DNA from: Mycolicibacterium peregrinum
GTDB taxonomy: Bacteria; Actinomycetota; Actinomycetes; Mycobacteriales; Mycobacteriaceae
NCBI RefSeq assembly: GCF_001665625.1
Contig: NZ_LZSY01000146.1
Span: forward strand, 1 to 37,267
Length of the DNA: 37,267 nt
Direction of reading: 5' to 3'
This document shows, piece after piece, positions 7,924 through 17,600 of this stretch. A program made the translations under genes and the position numbers. Position 1 is the first letter of the stretch, and every line of letters begins with the position of its first letter. The notes under the pieces are model-generated. The model searched no databases and was not told the origin of the DNA. It saw only the letters and a program-made list of their open reading frames with translations.

Positions 7924-8832
7924 ATGACCAATCTGGTTCGCCGTTCTGAGCTCGCCCTGCCTGCCTGCAATGACCACATGTTCATCAAGGGAGTCACCTG
8001 CGGTGCCGACTTGGTGTTCCTTGATCTGGAGGACGCGACTCCGGTGGGGCTCAAGGTGGAGTCGCGGGCCAAGGCCATCCGGGCGCTGACCGAGCTCGAC
8101 TGGGGCCGGACCGCACGCGCGATCCGGATCAACGGTCTCGACACCCCGTGGTGCCACGACGACATCATCGAGGTCGTCACTCATGCCGGTGCCCAACTCG
8201 ACACCATCGTCATTCCCAAGGCCCGCACCGCCAAGGACGTCTGGTGGGTCGACCTGCTGCTGACCCAGCTGGAAGAAAAGCTGGCCTTGGAGAAGAAGAT
8301 TCGGCTTGAGGTACTGATCGAGGAGGTCGAAGGACTGGCCAACGCCGAGGAGATCGTACGGGCGAGCCCGCGACTGGACGCCGTGATCTTCGGCGTCGGC
8401 GACTTCTCGCTGTCCCAGGGTGCACGGGTGGACACCAATTTCGTGCCGATGGGTGAGTACCCCGGTGACTTCTGGGCGTATGCGCGCAACAAGATCATGG
8501 TCGCGGCGCGAATCGCCGGAATCGACGCCATCGACTCTCCGTACCCCGACTACGCGGACGTTGCCGGCTACGAGGCCGAGGCGCGTCGATCGTCGCTATA
8601 CGGCTACACCGGAAAATGGGCCATCCACCCCAGCCAGGTGCCGATCGCCAATGAGGTGTTCGCCCCGTCGGCCGAGGAGGTCGCATTGGCGCACCGCAAC
8701 GTCGCGGCGTACCGGGAGGCCGAGGCGGCGGGTCGTGGAGCGGTCGGAGTCGAGGGTGTTCTCGTCGACGCCGCTCATGTGAAGAAGGCCGAAGAGGTAT
8801 TGGCCCGTGCCGCGCTGATCGGCGTCGCGTAG
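7924..8832 (+). CDS. CitE/HpcH-type CoA-ester lyase
   Basis: This 302-residue TIM-barrel enzyme belongs to the citrate lyase beta-subunit/malyl-CoA lyase superfamily. It should make or split a C-C bond in a CoA ester with magnesium. Visible marks are LVFLDLEDATP near the N-terminus, the CoA-binding-type AIRINGLDTPW, the metal-ligand region LEVLIEEVEGL and FGVGDFSLSQG, and the C-terminal KWAIHPSQ. ATG 7924 is chosen because AAAGGA at 7907-7912 precedes it; an ATG at 7903 would add seven residues. It is the third gene of the GntR-controlled operon. Malyl-CoA, citramalyl-CoA or a related ester is a plausible substrate, but the exact one is unknown. Confidence 0.9.
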   Translation: MTNLVRRSELALPACNDHMFIKGVTCGADLVFLDLEDATPVGLKVESRAKAIRALTELDWGRTARAIRINGLDTPWCHDDIIEVVTHAGAQLDTIVIPKARTAKDVWWVDLLLTQLEEKLALEKKIRLEVLIEEVEGLANAEEIVRASPRLDAVIFGVGDFSLSQGARVDTNFVPMGEYPGDFWAYARNKIMVAARIAGIDAIDSPYPDYADVAGYEAEARRSSLYGYTGKWAIHPSQVPIANEVFAPSAEEVALAHRNVAAYREAEAAGRGAVGVEGVLVDAAHVKKAEEVLARAALIGVA

Positions 8833-8850
8833 GCCCACTACTGCGATGTA

Positions 8851-9660
8851 TCAACCGAACTCGATGACGTTGGTAGGCGCTCGGAAGCGCTGGAGCGAGC
8901 GGGTTCGGTAGACGAGTGCCGCGGCGCGCGACAGGACCTTGCCGCGTCCCGCAGGCATCTCGAGTTCGTGTACGGCACGAACGCCGCGGATGGCACGCAG
9001 CTCGTCATACCGGTCGGCGGTCAACGAGAACGGCATCGGCGGCGCGGTGTACTCCTTGCTGAGTTTGATGCCGCGTCGCTGCGAGTACCAGCTCAGAAAT
9101 CGAGGGACGCTGTCGAAGATCAGCTGTCCTCCGGGGAATCTGGCGGCACATGTCGCAATGAGATCCAACACCGCGTCGCGCTCCAGGTATTGGAACAAGC
9201 CCTCGGCGGTGATCAGCACACCGTTGGCGGGGTCAACCTGGTCCATCCAGGAGTAGTCGAACGCGGACTGTGCCAGGTTGCGGAGTCGGTCCGAGGGCGG
9301 AAGCAGTTGCTGACGCAGCCGCACAATCGGCTCCAGATCCACAGAGAGCCAATTCATCTCGCCATTGTCGAGGCGCCAGAAGCTGGTCTGCAGGCCCTCG
9401 GCCAGGGCAACCACGGTGGCCCGCGGCTGCATCTGCAGATAACGGCGGGTGGCGTTGTCGAACGCGACGGCCCGCAGGGCGGTGGCCTGGTGCGTACGGC
9501 CGAAATGCTGGTAGTCGTACCCGAGGCTGTCGCGCAGCGCGATCGCCAGCGGGTCCTCGATGATGCCGTCGGGACGCGCCGCCTCGGCTGCTCTCTGGTG
9601 CAGGGTCAGGAGCGCGGTCTCTGAGATCGCGGTCAGGTGACGAGCGTCGATGACTGGCAT
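8851..9660 (-). CDS. SAM-dependent methyltransferase, LCM/PPM1-type family
   Basis: This is a 269-residue class I methyltransferase of the leucine carboxyl methyltransferase-like group that is expanded in mycobacteria. Typical features are the early EDPLAIAL, VAFDNATRRYL before motif I, ATVVALAEGLQTSFWRLD (glycine loop and acidic residue), the NWLSVDLEPIV strand, and VLITAEGLFQYLERD, the hallmark of this family. The ATG at 9660 starts the conserved region; an upstream extension of the frame is not supported. The gene converges on the lyase gene, with 18 bases between the stop codons. Its upstream side faces the PPE gene across a gap of 191 bases. Its substrate is unknown and no link to the INLP locus is shown beyond adjacency. 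Confidence 0.87.
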   Translation of the reverse strand: MPVIDARHLTAISETALLTLHQRAAEAARPDGIIEDPLAIALRDSLGYDYQHFGRTHQATALRAVAFDNATRRYLQMQPRATVVALAEGLQTSFWRLDNGEMNWLSVDLEPIVRLRQQLLPPSDRLRNLAQSAFDYSWMDQVDPANGVLITAEGLFQYLERDAVLDLIATCAARFPGGQLIFDSVPRFLSWYSQRRGIKLSKEYTAPPMPFSLTADRYDELRAIRGVRAVHELEMPAGRGKVLSRAAALVYRTRSLQRFRAPTNVIEFG

Positions 9661-9753
9661 GCGCCGACCGTACCCGTGAACGCACAAGCAGCGGCACACG
9701 TGTCACACCATCGAGAGTCATTGCCCCGGTTGACCGGTCAATACCGACTTCTC

Positions 9754-9782
9754 GGGAACTTTCTGGCGCACGGGCCCGACTA
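9754..9782 (+). promoter_or_regulatory. ECF-type promoter of the PPE/INLP locus (probable SigC)
   Basis: GGGAAC at 9754-9759 is followed after exactly 17 bases by CGACTA at 9777-9782. The identical pair of boxes with the same spacing stands upstream of ctpB at 28970. The boxes look like an ECF sigma -35/-10 pair. The PPE start codon is about 70 bases downstream. Confidence 0.75.
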
Positions 9783-9851
9783 GCTGAATTACGAGGCAAC
9801 GCGTACCGGGCTGTGTGGTCGCAATCAACGCTCATGCGAGGAGGTGATGAC

Positions 9852-11315
9852 GTGACCGCACCGCTCTGGTTTGCGGTGCCTCCTGAGGTGCATTCGGCTT
9901 TGTTGACCGCCGGACCCGGTCCAGGATCCCTGGTTGCGGCAGCTGCCCAGTGGCAGGGCTTGAGTGCGCAATACAGCGCAGCGGCGGTGGAACTCACGCA
10001 GATCCTGGCCGACGTGCAGACCAGCAGTTGGGAAGGGCCCAGCGCCGCACAGTATGTGGCTGCCCACGGCCCTTACCTGGCGTGGCTGGAGCAGGCTTCA
10101 GCCGACAGTGCCGTCACCGCCGCGCAGCATGAGGCGGTCGCTGCGGCGTACAGCAGCGCGCTGGCAACCATGCCGACCCTGGCGGAACTCGCGGTGAACC
10201 ATGTCACCCACGGCGTGCTGCTGGCCACCAACTTCTTCGGTATCAACACCATTCCGATCGCACTCAACGAGGCCGATTACGTGCGGATGTGGTTTCAGGC
10301 GGCCGAATCGATGGCCACCTACGAAGCGGCGGCCGCGAGCGCGTACTCGGTGGTTCCGCAGACCCGGCCGGCTCCGTCGATCCTGGCGCCGGGGAGAGAA
10401 GCGCCGAGCGAGCAGCCGAACACGTCGAGCACAACCTCAGGCGACCTGCCGCTGAACGACATCTGGAAGCTGATCTCGGACCTCATCTCGGGAGCCGGCA
10501 ATCCCCAACAGCTCCTTGAAACGTTCCAACAGTTCTTCGCGCAACTGGGTTTCAACCCGGCCGAGACCGCCATCCTCGCCGCCATCGCGTTGGTGCTCTA
10601 CGACATGCTCTGGTACCCGTACTACGCCTCGTACTCGCTACTGCTCCTGCCGTTCTTCGCGCCGGCGCTCAGTGCCCTCAGCGCGTTGAGCGCACTGACG
10701 CTGCTGCAGAACCGGGTTCCGGTACCTGGCTCGATGCCAGGACCCGCCGATGTCGACGCCGGCCATCGCGCCGGCGGGTCGGTCGATGTCCGAATGCCGC
10801 TGCCCCTGTCCACGGGGCCAACAGCACTTCCGCAGCCCACTACGGGGTCAGGTGTACCCGCCCCGAGCAGTCCTGGTGCCGCGGGCGGACCGGCAGGCCC
10901 GTCCCTCGCTGGCTACGCCGTACCGGGTCTGGATCCGCCGGCAGTGGCGGCAGGTCCGAGGGCCGGTGCGAAATCCCCTGGAGAAATGGCGGATACCTTG
11001 GCCACCGTCGCGGCGGCCAGGGCAGCGGTCATCGCGCGTACTCGTCGAAAGCAGTCTGGTCGCGACCGAGACCGCGCCCGGAGCTACCGCCACGAATTTC
11101 TGGAGGACACCGAGGCAGCGGAGGTCCCTGATAGCGGCCGACCCGCGTCACCGCTCTCCAGTGCCCAGGGGGTAACCACTCTCGGGTTCTCCGGCGCCGC
11201 TGCGGTCGCCGCGAATGCAACCGCGGCGGGGATGGTTCGGTCTGAAAGCTCCGGAGAATCCGTCCCGATGCTGCCGGCCACCTGGACAGGTAGTTCACAG
11301 AAAAATCCCGAATAG
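9852..11315 (+). CDS. PPE family protein, PPE-PPW subfamily (PPE1/Rv0096-like)
   Basis: This is a 487-residue PPE protein, a class usually exported by type VII secretion and found at the cell surface or outer membrane. The GTG at 9852 lies seven bases after a strong AGGAGGTGA; it places Pro-Pro-Glu at residues 10-12. The helical PPE domain holds SSWEGPSA (W60-x-G62). A hydrophobic segment near residues 240-285 is followed by a Pro/Ala/Gly-rich linker. The C-terminus has both marks of the PPE-PPW subfamily, a GFSGA element and PMLPATW at residues 472-478. In M. tuberculosis PPE1 (Rv0096) precedes the same biosynthetic genes. A role in moving the lipopeptide or its metal complex through the envelope is inferred from context. 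No PE partner gene is adjacent. Confidence 0.92.
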   Translation: MTAPLWFAVPPEVHSALLTAGPGPGSLVAAAAQWQGLSAQYSAAAVELTQILADVQTSSWEGPSAAQYVAAHGPYLAWLEQASADSAVTAAQHEAVAAAYSSALATMPTLAELAVNHVTHGVLLATNFFGINTIPIALNEADYVRMWFQAAESMATYEAAAASAYSVVPQTRPAPSILAPGREAPSEQPNTSSTTSGDLPLNDIWKLISDLISGAGNPQQLLETFQQFFAQLGFNPAETAILAAIALVLYDMLWYPYYASYSLLLLPFFAPALSALSALSALTLLQNRVPVPGSMPGPADVDAGHRAGGSVDVRMPLPLSTGPTALPQPTTGSGVPAPSSPGAAGGPAGPSLAGYAVPGLDPPAVAAGPRAGAKSPGEMADTLATVAAARAAVIARTRRKQSGRDRDRARSYRHEFLEDTEAAEVPDSGRPASPLSSAQGVTTLGFSGAAAVAANATAAGMVRSESSGESVPMLPATWTGSSQKNPE

Positions 11316-11316
11316 C

Positions 11317-11345
11317 CGGAACTTTCAACGAGTTTGATTCGACCA
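11317..11345 (+). promoter_or_regulatory. Second ECF-type promoter, before the INLP oxidase gene
   Basis: CGGAAC at 11317-11322, 17 bases, then CGACCA at 11340-11345. It begins immediately after the PPE stop codon and lies about 40 bases before the TTG start of the oxidase gene. The biosynthetic genes can therefore be transcribed without the PPE gene, apparently by the same sigma factor. Confidence 0.72.
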
Positions 11346-11384
11346 ATCCGGTAGTCGCACAACTGTGCCGAACGAGGAGAAGAG

Positions 11385-12254
11385 TTGACGCTGAATGTGT
11401 TGGGGGAGGGGCTCGGGGCGCACGTCACGGGAATCGACCCCAAAAATCTCGACGGCATCACCAGGGACGAGATCAGGGAGATCGTCTATCAGAACAAGCT
11501 GGTGATTCTGAAAGACGTTCATCCGACGCCCGAGGAATTCCTCCGGTTGGGCCGCATCGTCGGCGACGTCGTCACGTACTACGAGCCGATCTATCACCAC
11601 AAAGACCACCCGGAGATCTTCGTTTCCTCCACCGAGGAGGGGCTCGGCGTCCCGAGGACCGGTGCGTTCTGGCACATCGACTACATGTTCATGCCCGAGC
11701 CGTTCGCATTCTCGATGGTGGTACCTCTCGCCGTGCCGGGGACTGACCGAGGGACCTACTTCATCGATCTGAACAAGGTGTGGGAATCCCTGCCCGATGC
11801 CGTGCGCGACCCCGTCCGTGGCACCTTCGCCACGCATGATCCGCGGCGGCACATCAAGATTCGCCCGCATGACGTGTACAAGCCGATCGGCGAGGTATGG
11901 GATGAGATCTCCAGGACCACGCCTCCGATCGCCTGGCCGACGGTGATCAGACACCCGAAGACCGGGCAGGAGATCCTGTACATCTGCGCATCCGGCACCA
12001 CGAAGATCGAGGACGAGAACGGAAGTGTTCTGGATCCCACTGTGCTGCAGGATCTCATGACCGCCACCGGGCAGCTCGATCCGGATTTCACCTCGCCGTT
12101 CATCCATGCCCAGCACTACGAAGTGGGCGATGTCGTGTTGTGGGACAACCGGGTTCTGATGCACCGGGCGAAACACGGAACGACGCCAGGAACTCTGACG
12201 ACACATCGGCTGACCATGCTGGACGGCCTCACAACACCGGGATATGGGGTATGA
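11385..12254 (+). CDS. Fe(II)/2-oxoglutarate oxidase of isonitrile synthesis (ScoE/MmaE/Rv0097-like)
   Basis: This 289-residue non-heme iron dioxygenase of the TauD family is the counterpart of ScoE, MmaE and Rv0097. It oxidatively decarboxylates a carboxymethylamino fatty acid to form the isonitrile group. The TTG start at 11385 follows GAGGAGA at 11374-11380. The iron ligands are visible as His97 and Asp99 in WHIDY and His260 in WDNRVLMH, with Arg275 in THRLTM for 2-oxoglutarate. As I recall ScoE's ligands (His132, Asp134, His295, Arg310), these lie at a constant offset of 35 residues. The YYEPIYHHKDHP segment near residue 65 is a further match to this subgroup. Its stop codon overlaps the start of the thioesterase gene (ATGA), so the two are coupled. 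Confidence 0.93.
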   Translation: MTLNVLGEGLGAHVTGIDPKNLDGITRDEIREIVYQNKLVILKDVHPTPEEFLRLGRIVGDVVTYYEPIYHHKDHPEIFVSSTEEGLGVPRTGAFWHIDYMFMPEPFAFSMVVPLAVPGTDRGTYFIDLNKVWESLPDAVRDPVRGTFATHDPRRHIKIRPHDVYKPIGEVWDEISRTTPPIAWPTVIRHPKTGQEILYICASGTTKIEDENGSVLDPTVLQDLMTATGQLDPDFTSPFIHAQHYEVGDVVLWDNRVLMHRAKHGTTPGTLTTHRLTMLDGLTTPGYGV

Positions 12255-12811
12255 GAATGAGCACCGCCGAAACACTGTCCGTGGTCACGAGTGGGTACGA
12301 CATCACCCACATGGCGCCGATCCCCGAGGATCTGCTGGTCAAGGTGTTGGAACCCTATTCCTACAAAGGGTGTCGGTACCTTCTCGATGCGGAATACGAG
12401 GCCACCGAGACCTCGGTATCCGCCGTGGGGAACTTCAGCATCAAAGAGCCCGCATACATCCGGGACACCGGTCACTTCAACGCCGCCGAATGGGTCCTGT
12501 GCTTCAACCAACTCGCGTACAGCGCATTTGCGCCGGCCATCCTCAACGAGGTGATACCCGAATTCCGGGGTTGGTCGATCGAGGACTACTTCAACTATCA
12601 ACTCCCCAGCATGTTGATCAAGACGACCAAATCGCGGTTCAAGCGTCCGATCAAGTCCCAGAAGTTCTCGGCGCGGTTGCTGTGCAAGGACTTCGAGGTG
12701 GTCGACCGGACGATCCGCTATCTCAAGATTCCGTGCACGGTCGAATTCTGGGATGAGGACGGGGGCGCCGCATCCGGCGAAGTCGAACTGGCCGCACTCA
12801 ACATCCCCTGA
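12251..12811 (+). CDS. fcoT: FcoT-like fatty acyl thioesterase / ScoD homologue
   Basis: This 186-residue hotdog-fold protein is the counterpart of FcoT (Rv0098) and of ScoD/MmaD. FcoT was described as a long-chain acyl-CoA thioesterase. In INLP synthesis this protein is assigned to the early step in which glycine is added to an enoyl-acyl carrier protein and the beta-amino acid is released. The sequence matches Rv0098 as I remember it: LEPYSYKGCRYL, AYIRDTGHFNAAE, LCFNQLAYSAFAP and the end ASGEVELAALNIP. The ATG at 12251 overlaps the preceding stop codon; ATG 12257 is an alternative two codons on. It sits in the order oxidase, thioesterase, ligase, ACP, NRPS. Confidence 0.93.
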   Translation: MRMSTAETLSVVTSGYDITHMAPIPEDLLVKVLEPYSYKGCRYLLDAEYEATETSVSAVGNFSIKEPAYIRDTGHFNAAEWVLCFNQLAYSAFAPAILNEVIPEFRGWSIEDYFNYQLPSMLIKTTKSRFKRPIKSQKFSARLLCKDFEVVDRTIRYLKIPCTVEFWDEDGGAASGEVELAALNIP

Positions 12812-12828
12812 CCTTCTACGAGAGCAAG

Positions 12829-14406
12829 ATGGCTATGACACCCCCACCATCCACGGTGCTGGAACGCATCGCCGAGCGGGCGCGACAACGTCCCGAGGCG
12901 ATCGCCCTCCGTCGCTGCGACGGAACCAGCTCGATTCGGTACCGGGACCTGATGGCCGAAGTGGACAGGATGGCAGCCGATCTCGCCTCCCGATCGGTCG
13001 CTCGGGGACACCGTGTGTTCGTCGTCTCGGACAATGGACCCGAGACCTACCTGTCGGTGCTGGCCTGTGCTGCAGTGGGCGCCATCGCGGTCATGGTGGA
13101 CGGCGGACTGCCTCCGGCAACCGTTGACCGTTTCGGCGAAATCACCAACCCCGCTGCGATTTTGACCGCACCGGGCTGCCGGCTGCAAACGTCCGACCTC
13201 ACGAGTTCGCTCCAGGCAATCCCTGCCTTCGATGTCAACATCGCCGCAGGCGCGGCCGACCGCGCTGACCAACCGGTGTCAGACCCATCGCCCCGCGATC
13301 TCGTCGATGGAGCAGATCACCCGCTGGCGATGATCTTCACCAGTGGCACGACCGGCGCGCCGAAAGCCGTGCTGTTGCCCAACCGGACTTTCTACTCCAT
13401 CGCCGACATCCTGAAGCGAGCGGAGTTGACCTGGGTTGACTGGGTCGTCGGCGAAACGACCTACTCACCGTTGCCCGCGACGCACATCGGCGGTCTCTGG
13501 TGGATCCTCAATTGCCTGATGCAGGGCGGCCTCTGTATCACCGGCGGTGAGACTTCCGCGTCGATCGCCGAGATCCTCACCGCGAACGACGTCGCGACGA
13601 CGTGCCTGGTGCCCACGCTCCTGACCCGCCTCGTTGCCGAACTGCGGGCCGCCGGAAAACCGGTCCCGCCAGCACTGCGCATGGTGGGTTACGGCGGATC
13701 CCGCGCGGTTGCCTCCGATGTCAGCTTTGTCGAAGCTGCCGGGGTTCATACCGCTCAGGTCTACGGGCTCAGCGAAACCGGCTGCACCGCATTGTGTCTT
13801 CCCACCGAGGAAGGGTCGGTCGCCAGGATCGAAGCCGGGGCGGTCGGGCGGCCGTATCCCGGCGTGGAGGTCCATCTGGACGGTGACGGCGGCGGTCCAC
13901 CCACCAGGTCCTCCTCCGGTTCGGCGTCTTCGGGCACGCTGTGGATCAAGTCCCCGGCGAACATGTTGGGGTATTGGGAAGACGCCGACCGTACCGCCGA
14001 AGCTCTGGTCGACGGGTGGGTGAACACGGGAGACCTTCTCGATCGTCACGACGACGGCTTCTTCTACATCAGGGGGCGGTCATCGGAGATGATCATCTCC
14101 GGAGGTGTCAACATCGCGCCCGATGAGGTCGATCGAATCGCCGAGCGGGTAGCGGGCGTCGAGGAGGCAGCCTGCTTCGAGATCCCCGACGAGGAGTTCG
14201 GCGCGCTGGTGGGTTTGGCCGTGGTCACGTCGATGGGCATGGACGATTCCGGGGCCAGGAAGCTCAAGCACGCCATTGCGGCCCGCTTCCGAGAGGAATC
14301 TGAGCCGATGGCCAGGCCGTCGACAATCAGGTTCGTGCAGGAGATTCCCCGCACCCAGTCCGGCAAGATCATGCGGGCGGCCTTGGGCGTGGTAACCGGT
14401 GGGTGA
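12829..14406 (+). CDS. fadD10: FadD10-like acyl-ACP ligase (ScoB/MmaB homologue)
   Basis: This 525-residue adenylate-forming enzyme activates a fatty acid with ATP and loads it onto the adjacent carrier protein rather than onto CoA. FadD10 of M. tuberculosis is known for this. Motifs in order are the P-loop IFTSGTTGAPKAV (about residue 165), QVYGLSETGCTAL (about 310), WVNTGDLLDRHDDGFFYIRGRSSEMI (about 400-420) and the catalytic lysine in RTQSGKIMRA (about 510). The gene starts 17 bases after the thioesterase stop, and its own stop overlaps the ACP start by eight bases, so they are co-translated. No key residue appears to be missing. Confidence 0.93.
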   Translation: MAMTPPPSTVLERIAERARQRPEAIALRRCDGTSSIRYRDLMAEVDRMAADLASRSVARGHRVFVVSDNGPETYLSVLACAAVGAIAVMVDGGLPPATVDRFGEITNPAAILTAPGCRLQTSDLTSSLQAIPAFDVNIAAGAADRADQPVSDPSPRDLVDGADHPLAMIFTSGTTGAPKAVLLPNRTFYSIADILKRAELTWVDWVVGETTYSPLPATHIGGLWWILNCLMQGGLCITGGETSASIAEILTANDVATTCLVPTLLTRLVAELRAAGKPVPPALRMVGYGGSRAVASDVSFVEAAGVHTAQVYGLSETGCTALCLPTEEGSVARIEAGAVGRPYPGVEVHLDGDGGGPPTRSSSGSASSGTLWIKSPANMLGYWEDADRTAEALVDGWVNTGDLLDRHDDGFFYIRGRSSEMIISGGVNIAPDEVDRIAERVAGVEEAACFEIPDEEFGALVGLAVVTSMGMDDSGARKLKHAIAARFREESEPMARPSTIRFVQEIPRTQSGKIMRAALGVVTGG

Positions 14407-14644
14407 GACGTCGAGAAGCAGAATCCTCGCTGCACTCGCTGAGGTGCTCTACGTCGACGAGTCAGATCTCATCGACGGTGACGCCACCGACCTACGAGAT
14501 CTCGGGCTGGACTCCGTTCGCTTCGTGCTGTTGATGAAGCAGCTCGGCATCGATCGGGAATCGGATGTTCCGCGGCGGCTGGCGGACAACCTGTCGCTCG
14601 CGGGATGGGTCCAGGAGTTGGAGAAGCTGGGTGAACCTGCCTGA
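14399..14644 (+). CDS. Acyl carrier protein of the INLP pathway (Rv0100/ScoC-like)
   Basis: This 81-residue carrier protein holds the growing acyl chain on a phosphopantetheine arm. The attachment serine is Ser39 in DLGLDSVRF. The GTG start at 14399 lies inside the end of fadD10, and the NRPS start at 14631 lies inside the end of this gene. Such overlaps on both sides suggest tight translational coupling. In the known pathway the acid is loaded by the FadD10-type ligase, modified on this carrier by the thioesterase-like protein and the iron oxidase, then passed to the NRPS condensation domain. Confidence 0.92.
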   Translation: MGETSRSRILAALAEVLYVDESDLIDGDATDLRDLGLDSVRFVLLMKQLGIDRESDVPRRLADNLSLAGWVQELEKLGEPA

Positions 14645-17600
14645 AGATTCTCATTTGCAACGCATTCCGCTGAGTCGATCACAGCAGAACATCTTCAACG
14701 GGCTGCTGCAGGATGATGATCCGCACCTGTACCTGATCGGAAGGCACTACCGGTTGCGTCCGACGCCGCAGCCGGAGTTCCTGGCCGCTCTACGGAAGAC
14801 CATCTGCGCCAACCCGGTTCAGCTGTGTGTGCTGTCGGCGCCGTCCGATCCCGGCGGTTATCCCGAGCTCGTGCCGCGGCTGGCCGCCGACGATATCGTG
14901 CAGGTGTCCGGTAGTGACGCCTACGCCGCGCTGTCGCACGAGTGGGAATCGGGTATCTTCGCAACGCCATTGGTGCGCTATACCGTGCATCTCGACAGCA
15001 GTGGCCTGGTTGTCGGCCTTGCTGCCCACGCGCATCACATTCTGCTCGACGGGGGAGCGATCGGCATCATCGAAGCCGACCTGGGGCGCTTCCTTTCCGG
15101 CGCCGACCCTGGTGACACCACCTGTGTTCGTGCCGGTCTGACCGGTGTCGCCACCGCTCACCGCCGAGAGGCGACCCGGATCGACAAATCTCTCACGGGG
15201 CTCACCACCGTTGTGCAGCGGGAGCTCGCCGCGGCTGCCGAGGAGGGGGGTCACGGACCTGCGGCCGCTGGCGGCCCCGCCACCGCGGCCAGAGGGGTTC
15301 TCGTCGAAACTGTGGTGGTCCGCGGCGAAGACTACGACCAGATCGTTGATCTGGCCGCCCGGGAGAACATCCCGCTCAACATCCTCGTCGCGGCGGCGGC
15401 AACGGCGGTGGACGCGAGCCTTCGTCACACCACCGAGAGCCTGCTGGTACACGCGGTCGACAACCGCTTCGGTGATCCTGACCTCGATGTCGCGACGTGC
15501 TTGGTCAACTCGTTGGCGCAGCCGGTCCGATTTTCTCCGTACGCCTCGGTGGCTGACCTGGTGCGCGTGGTGGACCGGGGCTATGTCAAGGCCGGCCGGC
15601 GCCGTTGGCTGCGCGAAGAGCAGTACCGCCGAATGTATCTGGCGATCAATCGGACCACCTCCGTGGAGACGTTGACGCTCAATTTTCTACGTGAGCCCTG
15701 TGCGCCTGAGCTGGCGCCGTTCTTGTCGGACGCACCGGTGACGTCGGATATCGGACCGGTCGAGGGCATCACGGTCGCGGCCGTGCTCGACGAGCACCAC
15801 CGCACATTGACCCTCAACATGTGGAATCGGCCCGATCTGCCCCGGGAGAGTGTCTCGAACGTGGCGACCCGGATCGCGGCCGCCCTGAGATCGATGCCGG
15901 CGATGTGGGATTCCCCGATCGCGATGACGGTCGGCGCCTGGCGACCGGTCGCCACGGACGGGTCGCTGTGCCCGGTTTCGGAAGAATCTGAGCCTGCGGC
16001 ATCGCCGGCACCCGCGTGGTTTCTCGACTGTCCCGAGACCATCGCTGAATGTCGTCGTCGCCACGCCCACGTCGATTCCTCGATCGCCTGGCTGCTCGAA
16101 ATCGGTGCGGCGCCGGGCGATGTGGTGGTGTTCGCCGATGACGGCACCGACAAGACAATCGGCCTCTTGATCGGGTGTCACTTCGCGGGGTGCGGGTACA
16201 GCGTCTGCGACCGCGATGATCAGCTGAAATCGCGGGCCGAACGAATCAACCAATCCGGCAACGGGATCTCGGCGCACATCGTCGATGTCGCGTCGGCGAC
16301 CATCCTGCCGCATCTCGACGGGGACCTTCGCCGCCTGGTGGAGGCCCGTGTCGAGCAGACGGCGACGGACCCGTATCTGGCCATCAGGACCGCCTACGTC
16401 ATGCCCACGTCGGGGTCGACCGGGGAACCCAAACTCGTGCACGTCAGCCACGGTGCACTCGCGGCGTTCTGCGTCGGCGCGACCCGGGCATATGGCTGGG
16501 GACCGGATGACACGATCCTCCAATGTGCGCCGCTGACATCGGATATCAGCGTCGAAGAAGTGTTCGGTGCCGCACTGGCCGGGGCAGGGATCGTCCGTTC
16601 AGCCGCAGTGAAAGACACTGATCTGCAGGCCCTTACCTATGATCTGGTGGAAAGTGGAGCCACCATCGTCGATCTGCCCACCGCGCTGTGGCAGCTCTGG
16701 GGTGAGGATCTCGACGCGATCTCCGGAGTCGGCCGCTCTCGACTCCGACAGATTGTGATCGGCGGCGAGCCGGTCCGCCCGACCGTTGTCGACAAGTGGA
16801 TCGACACCGTGGGCGCCGAGGATGTTTCGCTGGTGTCGAGCTATGGCCCGACAGAGACCACCGTCGTGGTGACCTACTTGCCGATCATCGACGGTGGCCA
16901 GGTGATCGAGTACGGCGGGCGCCTTCGACTGGGGCGACCACTCGTTCCGAACGCGGTGGTGGTCGCGTTCGGCGAAGTCGTGGTGATGGGGGAGATGGTG
17001 GCCTGCGGCTACCTCGGCGTGGACAGCGCCAGTTTCGGCTGGGTCGTGACGCCCGACGGCCGGCGACAGCGAGCCTTTTCGACTGCCGACCGGGTGACGA
17101 TCGACGGTGACGGATACCCGATGTTCGCGGGACGTAAGGACGCGATCGTCAAGATCGCGGGCAAGCGCGTCGACACCGCCGAGATCACCCGACGTATCGG
17201 GACCGACCCGACCGTGGTCGACGTTGCGGTCGAGCTTCACAACGGCGGTCTTGGGGTGTGGTTCGAAACCCAGCGAACCCGCGACGGTGATGAAGACCCT
17301 GCTGCGGCAGCACGTATCAGGAACATCCTGGTGGACTCGCGGGTGCCGTCGTTCTCTGTTTCCAGCGTCGCGAGCATTCCGCGTAAGCCCGGTGGGAAGG
17401 TCGACACGGCGAGGCTGCCGGGACCTGCCGCGTCTGGATCAGGAACCCACACCGCCGAAGCAGGAGAGCGGCCCGACGGTCTCGCCGCACTCTGGAGCGT
17501 CTGCCTCGAGAGGTCGATCACACCGCATGCGTCGCTCTTGCACGAAGGCATCGGGTCATTGGACCTCGTGCGAATCCTGCCCGCTACCCGGAGGTATCTC

